From assembly GCF_034190915.1 (NCBI RefSeq), contig NW_026947485.1:32935519-32999518 (forward strand): DNA of 64,000 nucleotides, given 5' to 3'. The notes beneath the pieces are model-generated. The model did no database searches and was not told where the DNA came from. It saw only the letters and a program-made list of their open reading frames with translations. Source of the DNA: Cavia porcellus. Its lineage: Eukaryota > Chordata > Mammalia > Rodentia > Caviidae. Shown here piece by piece: positions 24,677-37,862 of this stretch. How positions within the stretch are numbered: the stretch's first letter is position 1; each line of letters opens with the position of its first letter. The position numbers were made by a program, and so were the translations under genes.

Positions 24677-24718
24677 GGCTTTGTGGTGGCTATTCTCTAC
24701 TGTTTCCTGAATGGGGAG
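24677..24718 (+). CDS. ADCYAP1R1: ADCYAP1R1 exon: TM7
   Basis: This 42 nt exon (phase 0 to 0) encodes GFVVAILYCFLNGE, the second half of TM7 with the class B VAxLYCFLNGEV signature. The acceptor is CCCCAG and the donor GAG|GTAAGA. Confidence 0.96.
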
Positions 24719-26129
24719 GTAAGACTTCAGTTCTTTGGCAGTATGGGTGGGGCTTGCCAGGGCAAATTGCCCTGAGGAAGGAACTGCCAAGCTCGAAGTA
24801 CTGACAGGAGGGGGCTGGTCATGCATCTGCTGGCGTCATGTGGTGCCAGGATCTCCTGGCTGTCTCTGCCTGTGCCAGACTTTCTCCCACTATGCAGCTG
24901 AGGCCCAGCCTGCAGCACAGAACTCTACCAACAAAGGCACCTGCTCTGCTGCTCAGAGAGCTCTGAGAGAGTGTTGGCTGCCTGAGCCACACATCAGGGA
25001 GCAGGAAGTGACAGGGAGGAAGAGGGAGCAGGTAGGGTGCCTATGGGTCAGAAAGTGGATGAGCAGGGCTGCTGGGCTGGAGTTGCCTAGTCTGCTGACC
25101 CAAACATTCCTTAGAGCAGGGACTGTGGGGAGCTGGAAAAGACCTCAGGAAAAGACCTGGAACCTGCCTATGATGTTCCTTTCCAGAGCTCTAGTTTTGG
25201 GCTCCCTCTCTCACCTGTTGAGGTGCTCTTGAACAAAGCCTAGAAAGAGCTGCTGGGGCTGGGGTGACCTGAGCTTGGGGAGTGGATAAAAACAATGACA
25301 CTTGGGTTTTTGCTGCATGATTTTGACATTAGTAGGCTGTTCCCTTTTTTCGTATCTGAGAAACAAGCTAGGGCTTGGTGCTCATCAGGACAATCAACAG
25401 TAAGGATCATTCTAGGACAGATGAGGACAGGCAGAGAAGGCCCTGCATAAGGGGCTGGGAGAGGCAGGAGTATGTGGAGCTTGTCAAGAGCTTACAGTGG
25501 ACCTGGGAGTTAGAAGTGGAGAGAGTGGTTTGCACTCTGTTTTCAGTGGTACAGTTTATGCATTGCACTAAACTGGTTGGCTGCAGAGCGGATAGGGACT
25601 GAGACTCACTTGGCATGGCCCTCACTCACCAAGCTAAGAGGCACACAGTAATGCATTTGCCCAGAGAGGAATTAGCTCATAGATCTCAACCCTGACTACA
25701 CATTGGAACCATTAGATAATTTTAAAGTCTACTGATGTCTGGGTCTTACCCAGATACGTGGATGTAATTGTTTATGTGGTCTGGGCATCTGGAATTTTAA
25801 AGCTCCCCAGATGATTCTAAGTGCAGCTCACTGTTAATGGTCAGTGAGAGGAGGACTCCTCACCCTGCCCCCTGTACCCCAAAGGGCTGCTGGTTAAAGA
25901 GCCCAGCGAGACCCCTCGGGCTGTTCTCTGAGTGGCTCACAGACAACAGAGAGCCATCCGTCCACAGACCTTGCCCAGATGATGACTTGGGAACAGCTGT
26001 AAGTTGCAGGTGGGGAGGAGAAAGTGGTGGAAGGGGCAGTGGCATGGCAGTGGAAAGGCCTCAGGACGTGTTGGGCTGATACCTGGAGAGGATGTCCATC
26101 CAGAAGTCACAGCCAAGTTGTTTTCACAG
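24719..26129 (+). other. ADCYAP1R1: Last intron
   Basis: Contains one MER5-like relic (25685-25835) and otherwise nothing identifiable. The 3' splice site is TTTTCACAG. Confidence 0.7.
25685..25835. repeat. MER5/MER3-like DNA transposon relic
   Basis: 'ctcaaccctgactacacatt', 'tactgatgtctgggtcttac' and 'aaagctccccagatgattct' follow the layout of semi-palindromic nonautonomous hAT relics common in mammals. Confidence 0.6.
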
Positions 26130-26318
26130 GTGCAGGCAGAGATCAAGCGGAAATGGCGGAGCTGGAAGGTGAACCGATACTTCACCATGGACTTCAAGCA
26201 TCGTCACCCATCTCTGGCCAGCAGCGGGGTGAACGGGGGCACCCAGCTCTCTATCCTGAGCAAGAGCAGCTCCCAGCTTCGCATGTCCACGCTTCCAGCC
26301 GACAACCTGGCCACATGA
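26130..26318 (+). CDS. ADCYAP1R1: ADCYAP1R1 terminal coding exon: helix 8 and C-tail
   Basis: It begins [18 protein letters not shown], the amphipathic helix 8, continues [16 protein letters not shown] and [12 protein letters not shown], and ends PADNLAT followed by TGA at 26316-26318. The Ser/Thr-rich tail is a phosphorylation and arrestin region. The tail ending is diagnostic for PAC1. Small substitutions ([14 protein letters not shown]) look like ordinary species differences. Confidence 0.97.
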   Translation: MQAEIKRKWRSWKVNRYFTMDFKHRHPSLASSGVNGGTQLSILSKSSSQLRMSTLPADNLAT

Positions 26319-29300
26319 ACCCTGCCCTGTCCTCTCCTCCCTCACAGCCTGGGGCTGCAGGCAGGTGTCTGTGGCGCATGTTTGAGCCTCTTCCCTCCCC
26401 TTGGGCAGGCCCTGGCTGAAGCTTGGCTCCTCCTCAAGGGGGAGAAGGAGGCAAGGCACAATCTGCTACTGCCCCTCCTATTTCGGTACTGGCCCCACCC
26501 ACCACAACCCCCTGGGCCCTGATTTGACAATGTAAATAGCCCTCAGATTTGGAAATCTGTCCCATCCTTGCTTCTCTCACCTCAGCCAGGCTCCAGCTCC
26601 ACCCCACTGTCTGGCCAGCCTCAGTGATGGCCTGGCCGCAGGCATGAGGCCTTGTGAGCTGAGGCTAGAGAGACCCTGCTCCACAGAGGCTGGGGTGGTG
26701 CCTGCCCCGACAGCCCCTCCTCATGTCTGACTTCAGAGGTGGACCCTTCTCAGGCCTGGGCCCAGGGCCAGTGTCTAGGTGCCTAGCTCCTGGGTGCCAG
26801 GGCAGTGGGATGGCTCCAGGGCTTTTTCAGTCAGAGCCTTCAGTTGTGGGGTGGGGGCTGAGGGTCAGGGAAAGTTCTGGTGCTTTTCATTTGATCCAAG
26901 AAGAACTGAGAGCCAGAAATGTGGGTACAATTGGAAAGGAGATGGAAGAGTTGGGAGACGTGTAAAAGAAGACCTTCGCCATCTCTGCTGTTCTACCCCT
27001 GACTCAAGATGGACACAGTTCATCCGGTAGCTACCCTTTGACTCCTCCCATCCCAAGGGGATACCCCAGAGAAGCTGCTTCCCAGCAACACCTACCACGG
27101 AGTGTCCCTCTGAGTCCCTTCCCCATATCCCCTCGAGTCAAAGCCATGACTAGAATGAACCAGCTGCCTTCTTGTGTTGTCAGTGAATCCTGAAGCACCT
27201 TGAATCTTTACATGCCCAAGTTCCCTGCCTGCGGTTTGCCCACGTTCCACCTTCATGGATGATGAGCCCCAGATGCCACATCTTCAGCCTGGACTCAGCT
27301 ACCAACCTCTCTTAGAGACCTCTGCAAAGACTTCCTCGAGTGCCCTGGGTCACAGGCTGTTAGAATGCTTTGAGGGGCTGACACACCTATCATGTTCATT
27401 GGCAGAAGCTACTGGTGGGTGGAGAGGCTACTCAGCAATGCCCATCTTGGACTCCAGCTGTAGGCTGCATAGCTTTGGCCTAAGAGTCAGACAACCAGGC
27501 TGAAGAATGTAGAGGAAGGTACTGGTGTGCCATGAGACCATGGGCCCCAGTTCATTCCACACATTCTTGGTCTGCATGTTTGAGCGCTTGCTTCAGGATC
27601 TTGTTGTGGAGTGCTTGGGGACTTTGGTTACAGGTGGCTTTGCCTTGCTCAGTGTCATAAAGAGGAAGGAGCCCTGGGGACATGAGATGGTATTTTGGGA
27701 GAGGCCTACAGAGTGAGCAGATCGGGTTCTTTCTTGTTGCTGTGATTAGGATGAGTCCTGTGTGCTTGGCAGTGTAGTGAGTCCCTAGGTCTTTGGTAAA
27801 GCCAAAGGGAGAAAGGGCCCACTGCTTCTTACTAGTCACATGTAGTGACTTTGGTCACAAAGTGTGCAGTCGTCCATCCCTCCCCTCCCCTGACCTGGTC
27901 CTCAGAGCAAGGATCTGCTGATCACCTTGTACTTGAGACACTGCTTGAAAGGGAATGTGGCCTAGGATTCAGAGACCTAGAGTCTTCCTCACTTGGGTTT
28001 AGAACACTGTGATTGTGGACCTGATGCTCTGGTCTCAGCCTCAGTTTCCCCTCTTGTGAAGTGAGGTGGCTTCTGTTCCTTCTCCAGGCTACTTCAGCAG
28101 TCTTCCAGTTCAGAACCAAGGCAGGTAGATGCATGCACACCAGTGTGTGCAGCATCTAGGGTTTTGGTGGATGTGTGTGTGCAGGTGAGGTGAGGAATGC
28201 TGTTTATGTTCCCTTTCTTAGAAACCAGACTTCTTTCTCCTCTGTTTGGACTCACAGTAGCTGACATCCTGAGGGAAGTCAGGCCATGTACACTTGAGCA
28301 GGTGCCTTGGGCATGATGCAGTGACTCAGTGTTCTATACCTGCCTGAGGAAGGTACCATGACGGGTACCCTAGATCCAAGGAGTCCTATGCTGTGAACCC
28401 CATTCATTTGCCATCACCCCACCAGTAGGTCTGCTTCCCTGTGGAAGAAGAAACTGTGACTTTATAGATACATCATCACAAAGCAGCAAAAACAAAGACT
28501 ACCCTGAGTCCCACATCCTGAATTGTTTCCTGAGCCCGGGGCCTGAGTTTTCCTAGAGGTTCAGGCTCCTGTTGGTTATTTTGTATCTGAATGCTCTTTG
28601 TCTGTCCTAGAAGCAGATGTATGTGATGTATTCTGAATATCCTAGGAGATTCTGGCTTTTCAGGTCACAATGCTGTAGGAGAACAGTATGAGGTGTGAGC
28701 AAAACCTTTTCGTCTCTGACCCTCTGTTTTCAAATCTATAGAATGGGCAATAAGACTAGATGACTTGTATATATCCCAGTGAATCCTTAGAATTCTCTGT
28801 CTAAACACCAGCTAGCTACCAGGAATGAGCCTTGGGAAAGACTGTGATAATTGCTTTGATCAAGAAAGGGTAAGAAACTGCTGTGTGAGGAGGACTGGAG
28901 GCACTTGGCAGAACTAATGCTGGGGAGGAGTAGAGTATTGGGACTCCGTGCCCATGGAGGATCATTCCTGGGAAGGTGCTTGTTTTATGCAATACTGAAG
29001 GATGGACCCCATTCCCACAGGAGACTGGCTTCTCCTTGGGGTAACAAGTTATATAGTTGCGTTGTGACTGCCCAGTCAGAGGACTGGCAGGCAGTGTGTG
29101 GCGAGGGTCTCCAATCCAGAGGGAAGTGGAGTTATAAGTCAGAGAAGCTGAGGCTTACAGGGAGCCAGTGGAGGGTCAGAGAATGGGATTCAGGAGGTCC
29201 AGCCCTTTAGTGACCCAGTACTGTGAGCCTCGTGTCTCCCACCAAACTTGAGGCCAGACTGTATTCTCTGTGGGCAGCACTTTGAGCCTTCTTGACATGT

Positions 29301-30735
29301 CCAGTGTCTCCCAGTAATTCCATCTTCTCTGAACTGGATCCTTGGGCATTAGAATAAGGAAGCTCAAACTGGGCCCAAGCTGGAAATATGCCTATGTCCA
29401 TTGTTGCTTATCAAAGCCTCTGCCTTTTGATGTGCCCCTCTCTTCTGCAAGGAAAGGCTGGAAGAGGCTCTCTCTTTAATTTGTTGAGTACCCTTACCTC
29501 CTTCAGGACCACTCCAGAGAGAAAGCAATTAGTACTTTGTCACCATCAACTCCCACTTGAGCCCAAGAAACTTGGAGACTGGCTAGAGGAGCCCAAACAA
29601 AGAGCCAGGGACCTGGACTTACCCCAGCTTTGCCATTTGCTTGCTGTTTGATCTGGACTCGTCCCCCATATATCTCTGGGAAGATTCACAAAATACTTGA
29701 GCTGGGAGAAACTTATAAATCTTCTGGTCAAACCTTTTCCTTTGGCTGATAAGGAAACCCAGGGGAGCTCAGCATAAATCTGGGTGAGAAAATGGCCCTA
29801 CCAGTAGGTGCACAACCCTTTGCAGGGCCAGAGTGGTGTGTGACCGTCGGCCTCTGTAGAATTATCATTCCTCCTTGTGCAGAAGATAGACTCTGGCTAT
29901 GGAAAATTGTCAGGACTCCAGATTGCAGAAGTAATGGAGTCAGCACGGTGTGGGAAATGCTGTTCTCTCACCTGGGCTTCACCACGTGCTTGGTGACCCT
30001 AGGCTCACCTTTCCCTGGCATTTGCCTCTCAGCCTGAGAAATGGGGAAGACATGATTGCATCATCTGTCCTGCAGGCCAGCATGAGGTTGAATTGTATGA
30101 ATGAACTTTGGAAACAAGGCAGATGTGGGCACATTCCTGGGCAAAGACCCCCTGAAAGGAATTCCTTGCTGTTTGCTATTTCTCTACTGCTTGGAGCCCT
30201 TCTGGATGAACCGTTACTCCATCTGTAAAACCACCAGCATTGGGGGTAAGGGGCTGGCTAGAGAGCTCTGGTGGACAGAGCTCCAGCTCTATCTCCATCA
30301 GTTTCCTCTCAAGAACAGGATAGAGAGAATTCACGTGGGTGCTGTGAGCATTGCCATGCCACCCTCCTGGGAATCCTTCAAGGACTTGGGACATTCCTCA
30401 AATGGGCTGCATGCCCATTCCTTCTCCTTTCCCCAAACTCCAGGTCCTGGGATGAGTCTACCCTTGACCATGTGTGTCTTGTCTGATGTCTGTCTTCTGT
30501 GGCTTTGCACCTGTCAAGCTGGAGTGGTTGGTGCAGCTCCTGGCATCCCAGACGTGGCTCCTGGCTCCTCATGAGAGCTAGGCCACCTGGGTTTCATCTC
30601 CCACAGTAAAGATGAGTCCCCCAGATCTTACTGCCCCCGCTGCCACCACTAATGCTGTGCTTGCAATCTTGTCCAGGATTTTAAGGATGTCAAATTGCTG
30701 TAGATGACTCAATAAATGTCTTATCATTTTTCTTG
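26319..30735 (+). other. ADCYAP1R1: ADCYAP1R1 3' UTR
   Basis: No intron signal or unrelated gene interrupts the 4.4 kb from the stop codon to the first AATAAA at 30711. A long 3' UTR is normal for this gene. The end is inferred from the poly(A) signal, not from a transcript. Confidence 0.7.
30711..30716 (+). terminator. ADCYAP1R1: Poly(A) signal of ADCYAP1R1
   Basis: AATAAA, the first canonical signal I find after the stop codon. It is followed at 10-45 nt by T-rich and GT-rich sequence ('ttatcatttttcttggtgg', 'tggtgacagtgg'), suitable for CstF binding. Confidence 0.7.
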
Positions 30736-31264
30736 GTGGCTTTAAACTGGTGACAGTGGAGGGCAGGGGAGGAGTAGAGGCAGAAGGAATGGGATCTGCC
30801 CTCAAATATGATCATTCCAGTGCAGTCTGATTTGAAGGTTTTGTGACCTTTTGACTTCCAAGGGATAGGTATTAGGATGAGTTTAAATGGGCTGAAAAAG
30901 GACTTGGAAAGGCAAAGGAGAAGCCCTAGCTTCTGAAGGATCTTCCTGCATCTTGGATTCAGGAACACTTGGAAGTCTTAAGTGCCTGGAAATGGAGCAA
31001 CTCATCCCATAGTCCATCCTATAGTCTGTAACGGCTCATGATTTTCAGGTCGTTCTGGTACCAGATGCCGCAAAAGCTCACCTGCAAGGCGCGTTTTGTC
31101 CCAGGCAACCACAGATGCACCCTTGGCTGCCAGAGCCCCATCCTCTAACACTGTTGGGAAGTCAGAGGTACTGCTACATTGTCAGTCCAGGTGACTCTCA
31201 TCTCCCTGAGGCCGTGGTGGTTGTCACAACACCAGTACTCATTTTTATATGTCATAACTTTTCA

Positions 31265-31441
31265 TGTGTGTGATTGAACCCAGAATCTTCTGACTGAGCT
31301 ACATTCCCATCCCTTTATAAATTTTTATTTTGAGACAAGGTCTTGCCATTACTAAGTGACCACGCTAGAGCTGAACTTTTATCCTCTTGCCTCAGCTTCC
31401 CAGAGTACTGAGATTACAGGTGTGTGTCACAGCACCCAGCT
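31265..31441 (-). mobile_element. ID/B1 composite SINE, antisense
   Basis: An ID-like part ('attgaacccagaatcttc', 'ctgagctacattcccatcc') precedes a B1-like part ('attttgagacaaggtcttg', 'actgagattacaggtgtgt'). Confidence 0.8.
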
Positions 31442-32654
31442 ACAGTCACAATTTTTAGTTACTAGCCACAGAAGATACTTTTGGCTGATAAATCGGAAAA
31501 GGAGTTCATAAAAAAGATGTTAGGCAGCTCATAGAATTCTAGTAAGGCTGGAGGAGCCAGAAAAGATATCTGCAACCATATGTCATGCCTCAAAATGGAT
31601 GGCAAAAGGCTGCCACTATTGCTGCCACCAGTCTAGCAGCATTTTTTTTTTTTTTTTGCCAGGGACTTGATGTCACATTTACCACCATGCCGGAAGCAGA
31701 CAATTTTGCTTCTGTTCTCACCGACAAATCAGATCCCACATACAGTCCCTCCTCCAGTTGCTCACTTCTGAATCACATCTCACATGACAGTGTGATTTGT
31801 TTTACCTTTGGGGAGACCGGAAATTTCCTGGGATTCTGCCTTAGAGAGGTCAGGCTCACCAGCCTGGAGATTTTCTAAGCATTTCAATAATACCTTAAAA
31901 ATGCTAGAAGTAATGTGTCCACTGCAACAGTACTGAAGTCTGCTACACATGGAGAGCTAGTGCTCTCCATGTGATTGGATAGGCCACTCTGAAATTAACA
32001 AATTAAGTCAATGTGAAGATGAATCCTAACCCAATATTCTGCTGTGTGCTCTGAAGCTGGATAGGTCAGGCAGGCCACTCACCAATGCACTCTGGTGTTT
32101 AGTGGGGGGTCTCAAGCAGCAAGGCTGTGAGATTTTACTTTCTGTGGCTGCATCTGCTTTTCCTCCAGAGATTAATAGGCTCTGTCACATGATTCTGATA
32201 ACAGACACCTTGAGCTGTTTCCAAGATGGATTCTACCCATAAATGACCCTGAAAATTAATCTTGTGTTTCAGACTGCTGACTGCTCCTAGAGAGGATTCC
32301 TCTAGTGTTTGGATGAATGTTACCCTCACTGATGTGCTGTAATCAACTGTGATTACGTATCTTTCATTCTTAGAAAGAGGTCACATTCAAGAAGCACAGG
32401 TCAAGGCCCAGAAGTAAGTTGAAGGGCTTAGGGTCCTTATGAAGCATGGATTCCATTGCAGCTATGAAGGTAGAACTAGCCAATGCAACTTAAATTCGCT
32501 TTTCCTTACCTATTCCCCAACCTGGTATTACTATTCCAACTCTCTTTTCTCTAAAGCCCCTTTAACGGATGTTTTGCACATTAATTTTCCTAGATAATGA
32601 TTCCTGGTAATAATATTTACCCTGGTAATAGTAGTGATAATAATAAGTGCAAAT

Positions 32655-32960
32655 AATTTTGGGGAATCCAGTCCCTCTAAAGCTTTAGCTGTATCAGAAC
32701 CACCTGAGTGGTTGTTAAAACACATTGTGTAGATCAGTGATACAAGAACTTGTCTCACCTGTGTGAGGCTCTGGTTTTCTTCTCTGACCTCACAGAGAAT
32801 GAGAACACAAATTTCTGAACTCATTGCCAGCGCTTCTGATCCAGTAGGTCCAAGGCAGGTCTTAGCAATTTTCATGTCTAAAAAGTCATCAGGTGTTTTT
32901 GCTTCTGCTGTTGCTGCTGCTGCAGACACCATTGTAAGAACCACTGCTCTGGAGGGCCTG
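32655..32960. repeat. MER5A-like hAT DNA transposon relic
   Basis: 'tatcagaaccacctgagtgg', 'tctgatccagtaggtccaag', 'tcaggtgtttttgcttctgc' and 'aagaaccactgctctgg' follow the MER5A plan. A GCTGCTGCT run in the middle explains the Ala-rich frame on the - strand. Confidence 0.65.
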
Positions 32961-33224
32961 CCTGAGTACAGAGCCTAGGAATCCCAGCTTCTATTCATGA
33001 AGTTTGGACCTGTGCAATCGTTTACTCCTTAGGAGGTAGACAATGAACACAGACATTAGCAGTGTGAGCTTTACTTTTTCTCTAGGTTACTGTTTTAAGA
33101 TTAAGAGCCAGAAAGGTCCATGAGGCTATCCGCCTGTCAGCGTGTATTCTCAAAGTAACTTTTTTTGGTCTCTCTGTTCAAGAATCCAAACCATCTTGAA
33201 TCTCTGAATCTTTGGATCATCTCT

Positions 33225-33420
33225 GAATCAGTTAGAATCGCTGTCAGTAAGAGCAATCCCTCTCCACACAATAGTGGTGCACAGAAGTCAGAAGTTTATT
33301 CTTCTCACATTAATGCAGAGTCAGACAATGCAGACCTGTCACTGTGCTTTGTGGTTTCTCTGGGGATTCAAACTTCTATATTTCTGCTCCTCCATCCTTA
33401 GCATGTGACTCCCAGTCCTA
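33225..33420 (-). repeat. Probable MaLR-type LTR relic, antisense
   Basis: 'tggtgcacagaagtcagaag' with 'tttattcttctcacatt' resembles the antisense start of MLT1-type LTRs ('aacagaaatttattctctcac' pattern). Heavily decayed. Confidence 0.35.
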
Positions 33421-33641
33421 CATTCAACTTATGGTATGACATGGTTCCTGCCACTAGTCTCCAAGTGAAAGGGAGGAAGCCTCAAGTCATCATTTTTTAA
33501 GAAGCTTTGGATTTGCTGAAATCTCATTGGTCAATAGTCACCTGACCACACCTCACTACAAGGCAGGCAGTAACACCCAAAGGGCAAATTATTGACTGGC
33601 CAACAGTGGATTTTGTCATTATCTCAGATCCCCAAATCTTA

Positions 33642-33658
33642 GGCTGCCCCCTGGTGCC
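33642..33658 (-). promoter_or_regulatory. CTCF-like motif
   Basis: On the - strand this reads GGCACCAGGGGGCAGCC, which matches the core CACCAGGGGGCAG of the CTCF consensus. Sequence match only; occupancy is not shown. Confidence 0.45.
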
Positions 33659-34473
33659 TTTGAGCTCATCCCATATCTTTGAAAACAACTGAGTGCCTGT
33701 ATGTCCCAAAGTATTGGAAACAAGCTAAAGGATGCTGTCTCCAACTTGGACCATAGGATGACTTTGAAGTGTTCCTTGATTAGAATTTGGGGACTGGTTG
33801 TCCTCATCCATTGAAACCTAATCTACTGTCAAGAACTGAGGGTGCATCCCCATCATTCTGGTTTCTTCCATCTTCTGGGTTCCCTCTCATGGCTACATTT
33901 CCCGAGTGGATTTGGTGCTCTGGGGACTTTTACATTAACTGACCCCTTTATAATCTGAGAGAATCCTTAATACTTTATTTTGAGGAGAGATGAGGGTCTC
34001 ATAATTCATGATTGTCAGTTACCCTCAAGTGACCTAAGTTTAGAAGCTTCTGGTGCTCCCAGCCTTATTAGGCTTGCCCTGGTGGACCACACACACAGTG
34101 GTTCTAATGTGAACACAGTCAACTCCTGCCCATGACAATATCACAAGATTAGTAATTCAAGTGGGGACACTCCTCATCAGATTTGTCTACACACTCATGT
34201 AGAGATCATTTTTAGTAGTCCTCCCCATAGCTCTTTCCTGATCTCTATAAAGAAAAGCTTTAGAAATGTCAATCTGTTTAGAAGGACAGTGACAGTAGGG
34301 GATATGGCTTCATTTGTTTATTCAACAGTGACTTCCTGAGCAAGTACTGCTCATTTAACAAACACTCTCAAGTGTCTGACATGTGGTCTGAGCAGCTCTT
34401 GAGCCCTGGTGAGTATCTCAGAGAGCTCCCTGCTCTTGATGCCTACATTCCACTGGGCACAGCAGACAATAGG

Positions 34474-34556
34474 GGAAGGAAGGAAGGAAGGAAGGAAGGA
34501 AGGAAGGAAGGAAGGAAGAAAGGAAGGAAGAAAGGAAGGAAGAAAGGAAGGGAAGA
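34474..34556. repeat. (GGAA)n microsatellite
   Basis: About twenty GGAA/GAAG units with a few A-for-G interruptions in the second half. The long Lys/Gly/Arg and Pro/Ser/Phe frames over it are repeat artefacts. Confidence 0.95.
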
Positions 34557-34804
34557 GGGATGTGAACTTAGGTTGAGACAAGTGTCATGGGGAAAATAAC
34601 CACTCAGTGGGTAGAGAGTTCTGGGGCAGGCAGCTGGTCTAGGTAAGGCGGCCCAGGAGGGCCTGAGGTGCTGGAATCTAAGCACTTCAGCTTCCTGGGC
34701 CTTCCAGCCCCATCAATCTTCTCCTATGGGTCTCAGAAAATACTTTTAGGGAGAGATCCCAGGTAGAGGAGTCACCAGGTGTGAGTGCCCTGGCATGGGA
34801 CACA

Positions 34805-35180
34805 ATGTGTTGCCACAGACTGGTGGCTTAAGAAAAGCAAAATATGTCATAATTCTGGAGGCCAGCAGACTAAAATGAAGATTGCCTGGGCAATGTCCTC
34901 TCAGAAAGTTCTAGAGAAGAATTTTCCATGCTGTTCTTTTAGTTTCTAGTCTTCTTGGCAATTTTAACATGCCTTGGCTTGTAGATACAGCAGTACAATC
35001 TTTTGGCATTGCATAACTTTCTATGTATCCTGTTTTGGACTACTACTCAACTCTTTTTTTTAAAGTAAGGACATCAGTTATACTTCATTTAGGACCCTCT
35101 CTAATCCAATGAGACCTGAACTAATTACATATGCAAAGCCCCTACTTCCAAGTAGGTGCTGTTCATTGATACTCAGAGTT
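34805..35180 (-). repeat. MaLR-type (MLT1-like) LTR relic, antisense
   Basis: 'gactggtggcttaagaaaag', 'ataattctggaggccagcag', 'atgccttggcttgtagatac' and 'aattacatatgcaaagcccc' occur in the order seen in antisense MLT1-class LTRs. Confidence 0.5.
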
Positions 35181-37689
35181 AGAATTTCGATGTACCCTTT
35201 GATTCTCTTAGTGAAACACAACTCAACACAAAAAGGGCAAGGAAGTTTTCCCACTGCTTGTGCTGGCACAGTGTTTATTTGGACTATTGATTTGGAAGTG
35301 GTGGGGGTACAGAACTGATGATCAATATTTGGAGTAAGAGGAGTTAAATCCTCTCACCTGCTATCATTGTCAGTCATTTTATTTTTTATCATTCATTTAA
35401 TTTTTAAAAGTACTTTCAAATAAACAAAAAGATAAAATGCATTGACCCAGATTCAGATTCCTTCCACCCCAGGCCTGCAAAGATCCTTTCTCACATTTCT
35501 TGTGGCTTATGAGATCCCACTGCCTGCCAGAGCCACAAGCCCCACAGCAGCATCATAATCCTCAGGGGGCCTGGTCTCAGCTGATGAAACTGAATGGAAT
35601 TCTTTAACTCTTTCTGATGTCTGGATACTGTCTTTACCGTACAACCAGCCCCAAGTTTCAGAGGAACTTAGTGCCTATCTAAAAGTAAAAAAGTAAAAGC
35701 TAACTAGTGTTCCCATAGTCATTCATATGCACAGAAGCCAGGAATTTTGTATAAAACCACATTGCATATTTATTCCCTTTTATAAAACTGTCAGGAAGGG
35801 GGATTTGGGAAGATGTCTCAGCCATAATAAGTTCTTCTTCTCCAACTGAGTAAGAAATGTTTTTATGCTGGCCCTCAGGCTTCTTAAGGACCATCATTAG
35901 CTATTACCCCTACTTCACCCAGTCCCCCCTCCTCTCTGTCCCTGATCTAGGCCCAGGCATGACTTGATGGTCAATGTTTTCCTCACACAGGTACTCTGGG
36001 AGCTCTTGTCTTCTTGAGAGCCATTTGTGGTGTTAACCTTCCTCTCTTCGCACACTTTCGCCATGGGAAAAGGCATCCATGCCTATGACCTTAACTGTGA
36101 CTTCTGCTGATAAACTGACTGTTTCTCTCAGGCACAATTTGTTGGCACAGGCGAGGGCCCATGCAGTAAGTACCATGGAGAGAGCCCACGAGCTTGGCTC
36201 CAGCACCACAGACAGTTCCAAGGCACTGTGCCTACTGGACAGTCTGCGTGGCATCCAACACGAGGAGAGTAAGAGTTTATATCTGCAAAGTCCTCTTTAA
36301 GATTAATATTCAAAATTTCAAATCCAAAATTAGGTAGAAGATGAGTAATTTTTTTAGAGTGAAAAATGGCATTACAAGAATCCACAAAAAGAATCTAATA
36401 GTTGTATTTATTACTCCATACGTTTTGCCATCGTTTTTTGGCTGCATATTTTTTGATCATCTTTATTGGGCAACAATTTTTATACAGTTTTCTGCACAGA
36501 CACATAATTAAGTTATACAGTTAAATCCAATTGAGTTTCATTATTGATAGTTTGGGCCTAGCACCGAAGAGAACAGAATCTTCCTATTAAAATCTTACAC
36601 ACCAGAAGAATGCAAGGTTTTATTCACCAGCTGGTATATGGCTCCACACAGGGCTGACTGTCTCTCTAGCACTACTCACAGGGCCAGGCACTATGGAATG
36701 TTTTCCTATTGTGTCAGAATGTAATCTTGGGCCCTCTATCACTCCCCATAGTTATGAATTAATAACAGGAATACATTATTCATACTCCTGACTATGAATG
36801 ATGGGTGAGTAATCATCATCTCACTATATAAGGAAGCAAACAGCACACCACAAAATTACAACCCATGAGCCCAAATTGAAAATGTGGTTAACAATGTCCC
36901 TTTGGTTGGATCTCCAAAATGCTTGTGGGAAGCTCACAGCTACCCAACATGCAAGAAGTTAGGATGGAGAAGGACTGCACATTTACTTGCTTGGCAAAAA
37001 ATACCTTACCTTTGTAAATTTTTCCAAAACATAAAGTCTCTTAAACACATTTTCAAGATCCAAGTAAGTGAGGGGCTTGGGACTGTGGTTTATGTGTTTG
37101 TAATCACAGTAGGACTTTTCAGTTCCAAAGGACTTAGCATGCAGAGGATCAGAAACCTCTAAGGTTCTAGTCTCCAGATGATTCACGTTCTCTTGGAAGC
37201 ACTTCAATTGCCCATTAGATTGATGGCTGTTATCTGTCTTTTCAAAACTTAACTGGGCACAGAGAGGGAGGGGCTCTCAGGGAGCACCAGTACCGGGAGC
37301 AACCAAAATCATTTCACCCTCACAGTTGGGTGGAGAAAACTAAAGAAAACCAGCCAGGCAGTGGGTGAAAATGCTGAATTTAACATTTTCAGTAAGAGGA
37401 CCCGGGAGCAGGCCAATAACATGAGTATCTGTCACTGTCATCCCAGGCTCCACTGCTTCCTGGTCCCACCAAGAACCTCCTGCCTATTTTTTTAACCAAA
37501 TTGGCCCACTGCGATGAGGCACAAGGTTTGGGTGAGGTTTCCCACATTCTTGGCCTCAGCAGTGGGTCCCACACAGCCCCCTCCCTGGGCTACACTGAGT
37601 GGTTAGGGGATGAGCCCACAAGCCATGTGGGAAGGCAGTTTCTGAGGTTCCAGGAGAGACAACCTCTTTCTTCCAGAGGTAGACCATGA

Positions 37690-37862
37690 GACAGAGCTCA
37701 GATAACTGCTCCCAACATGCTGTCAAATTGTGATCTCATCAATGAATTAATCCACGTGATGAAGCGAGGGTCCTCATGATCCAGTCATTTCCCCCTACAA
37801 CCCCTCAGCTGGCAACCAAGCACATGGTTTTGGGGGGACATTTCAATCAAAACTGTGACACC
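37690..37862 (-). repeat. MaLR-type LTR fragment, antisense
   Basis: 'atgaattaatccacgtgatg', 'tcctcatgatccagtcattt' and 'tttggggggacatttcaatc' match the closing part of antisense MaLR LTRs. Confidence 0.5.

Larger units (their letters stand above)
1..30735 (+). other. ADCYAP1R1: ADCYAP1R1 (PAC1 receptor) transcription unit, 5' end outside window
   Basis: This is the PACAP type 1 receptor, a Gs/Gq-coupled class B (secretin family) GPCR of the plasma membrane that binds PACAP-38, PACAP-27 and more weakly VIP. It is recognised from the exon translations: the ectodomain ([19 protein letters not shown]), seven TM helices, and a C-tail ending in PADNLAT, which is characteristic of PAC1. Twelve exons join in consistent phase (1,1,0,2,0,1,2,0,2,0,0) to give 402 codons plus stop. 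The signal peptide and first ectodomain exons, roughly 50 residues, are upstream of position 1. Closest paralogues are VIPR1, VIPR2, SCTR and GHRHR; the C-tail and the hop cassette exclude them. Confidence 0.96.

Noticed and set aside
32531..32944. 137-codon - strand frame with an Ala-rich start
   Set aside because: It lies within a MER5A-like relic; the Ala run comes from a GCTGCTGCT stretch.
34351..34685. Lys/Gly/Arg-rich and Phe/Leu/Pro/Ser-rich frames
   Set aside because: Artefacts of the (GGAA)n microsatellite.
36079..36300. 73-codon frames on both strands with balanced composition
   Set aside because: I looked for a processed pseudogene but recognise no protein in any frame, and no poly(A) tail or target duplication is evident.
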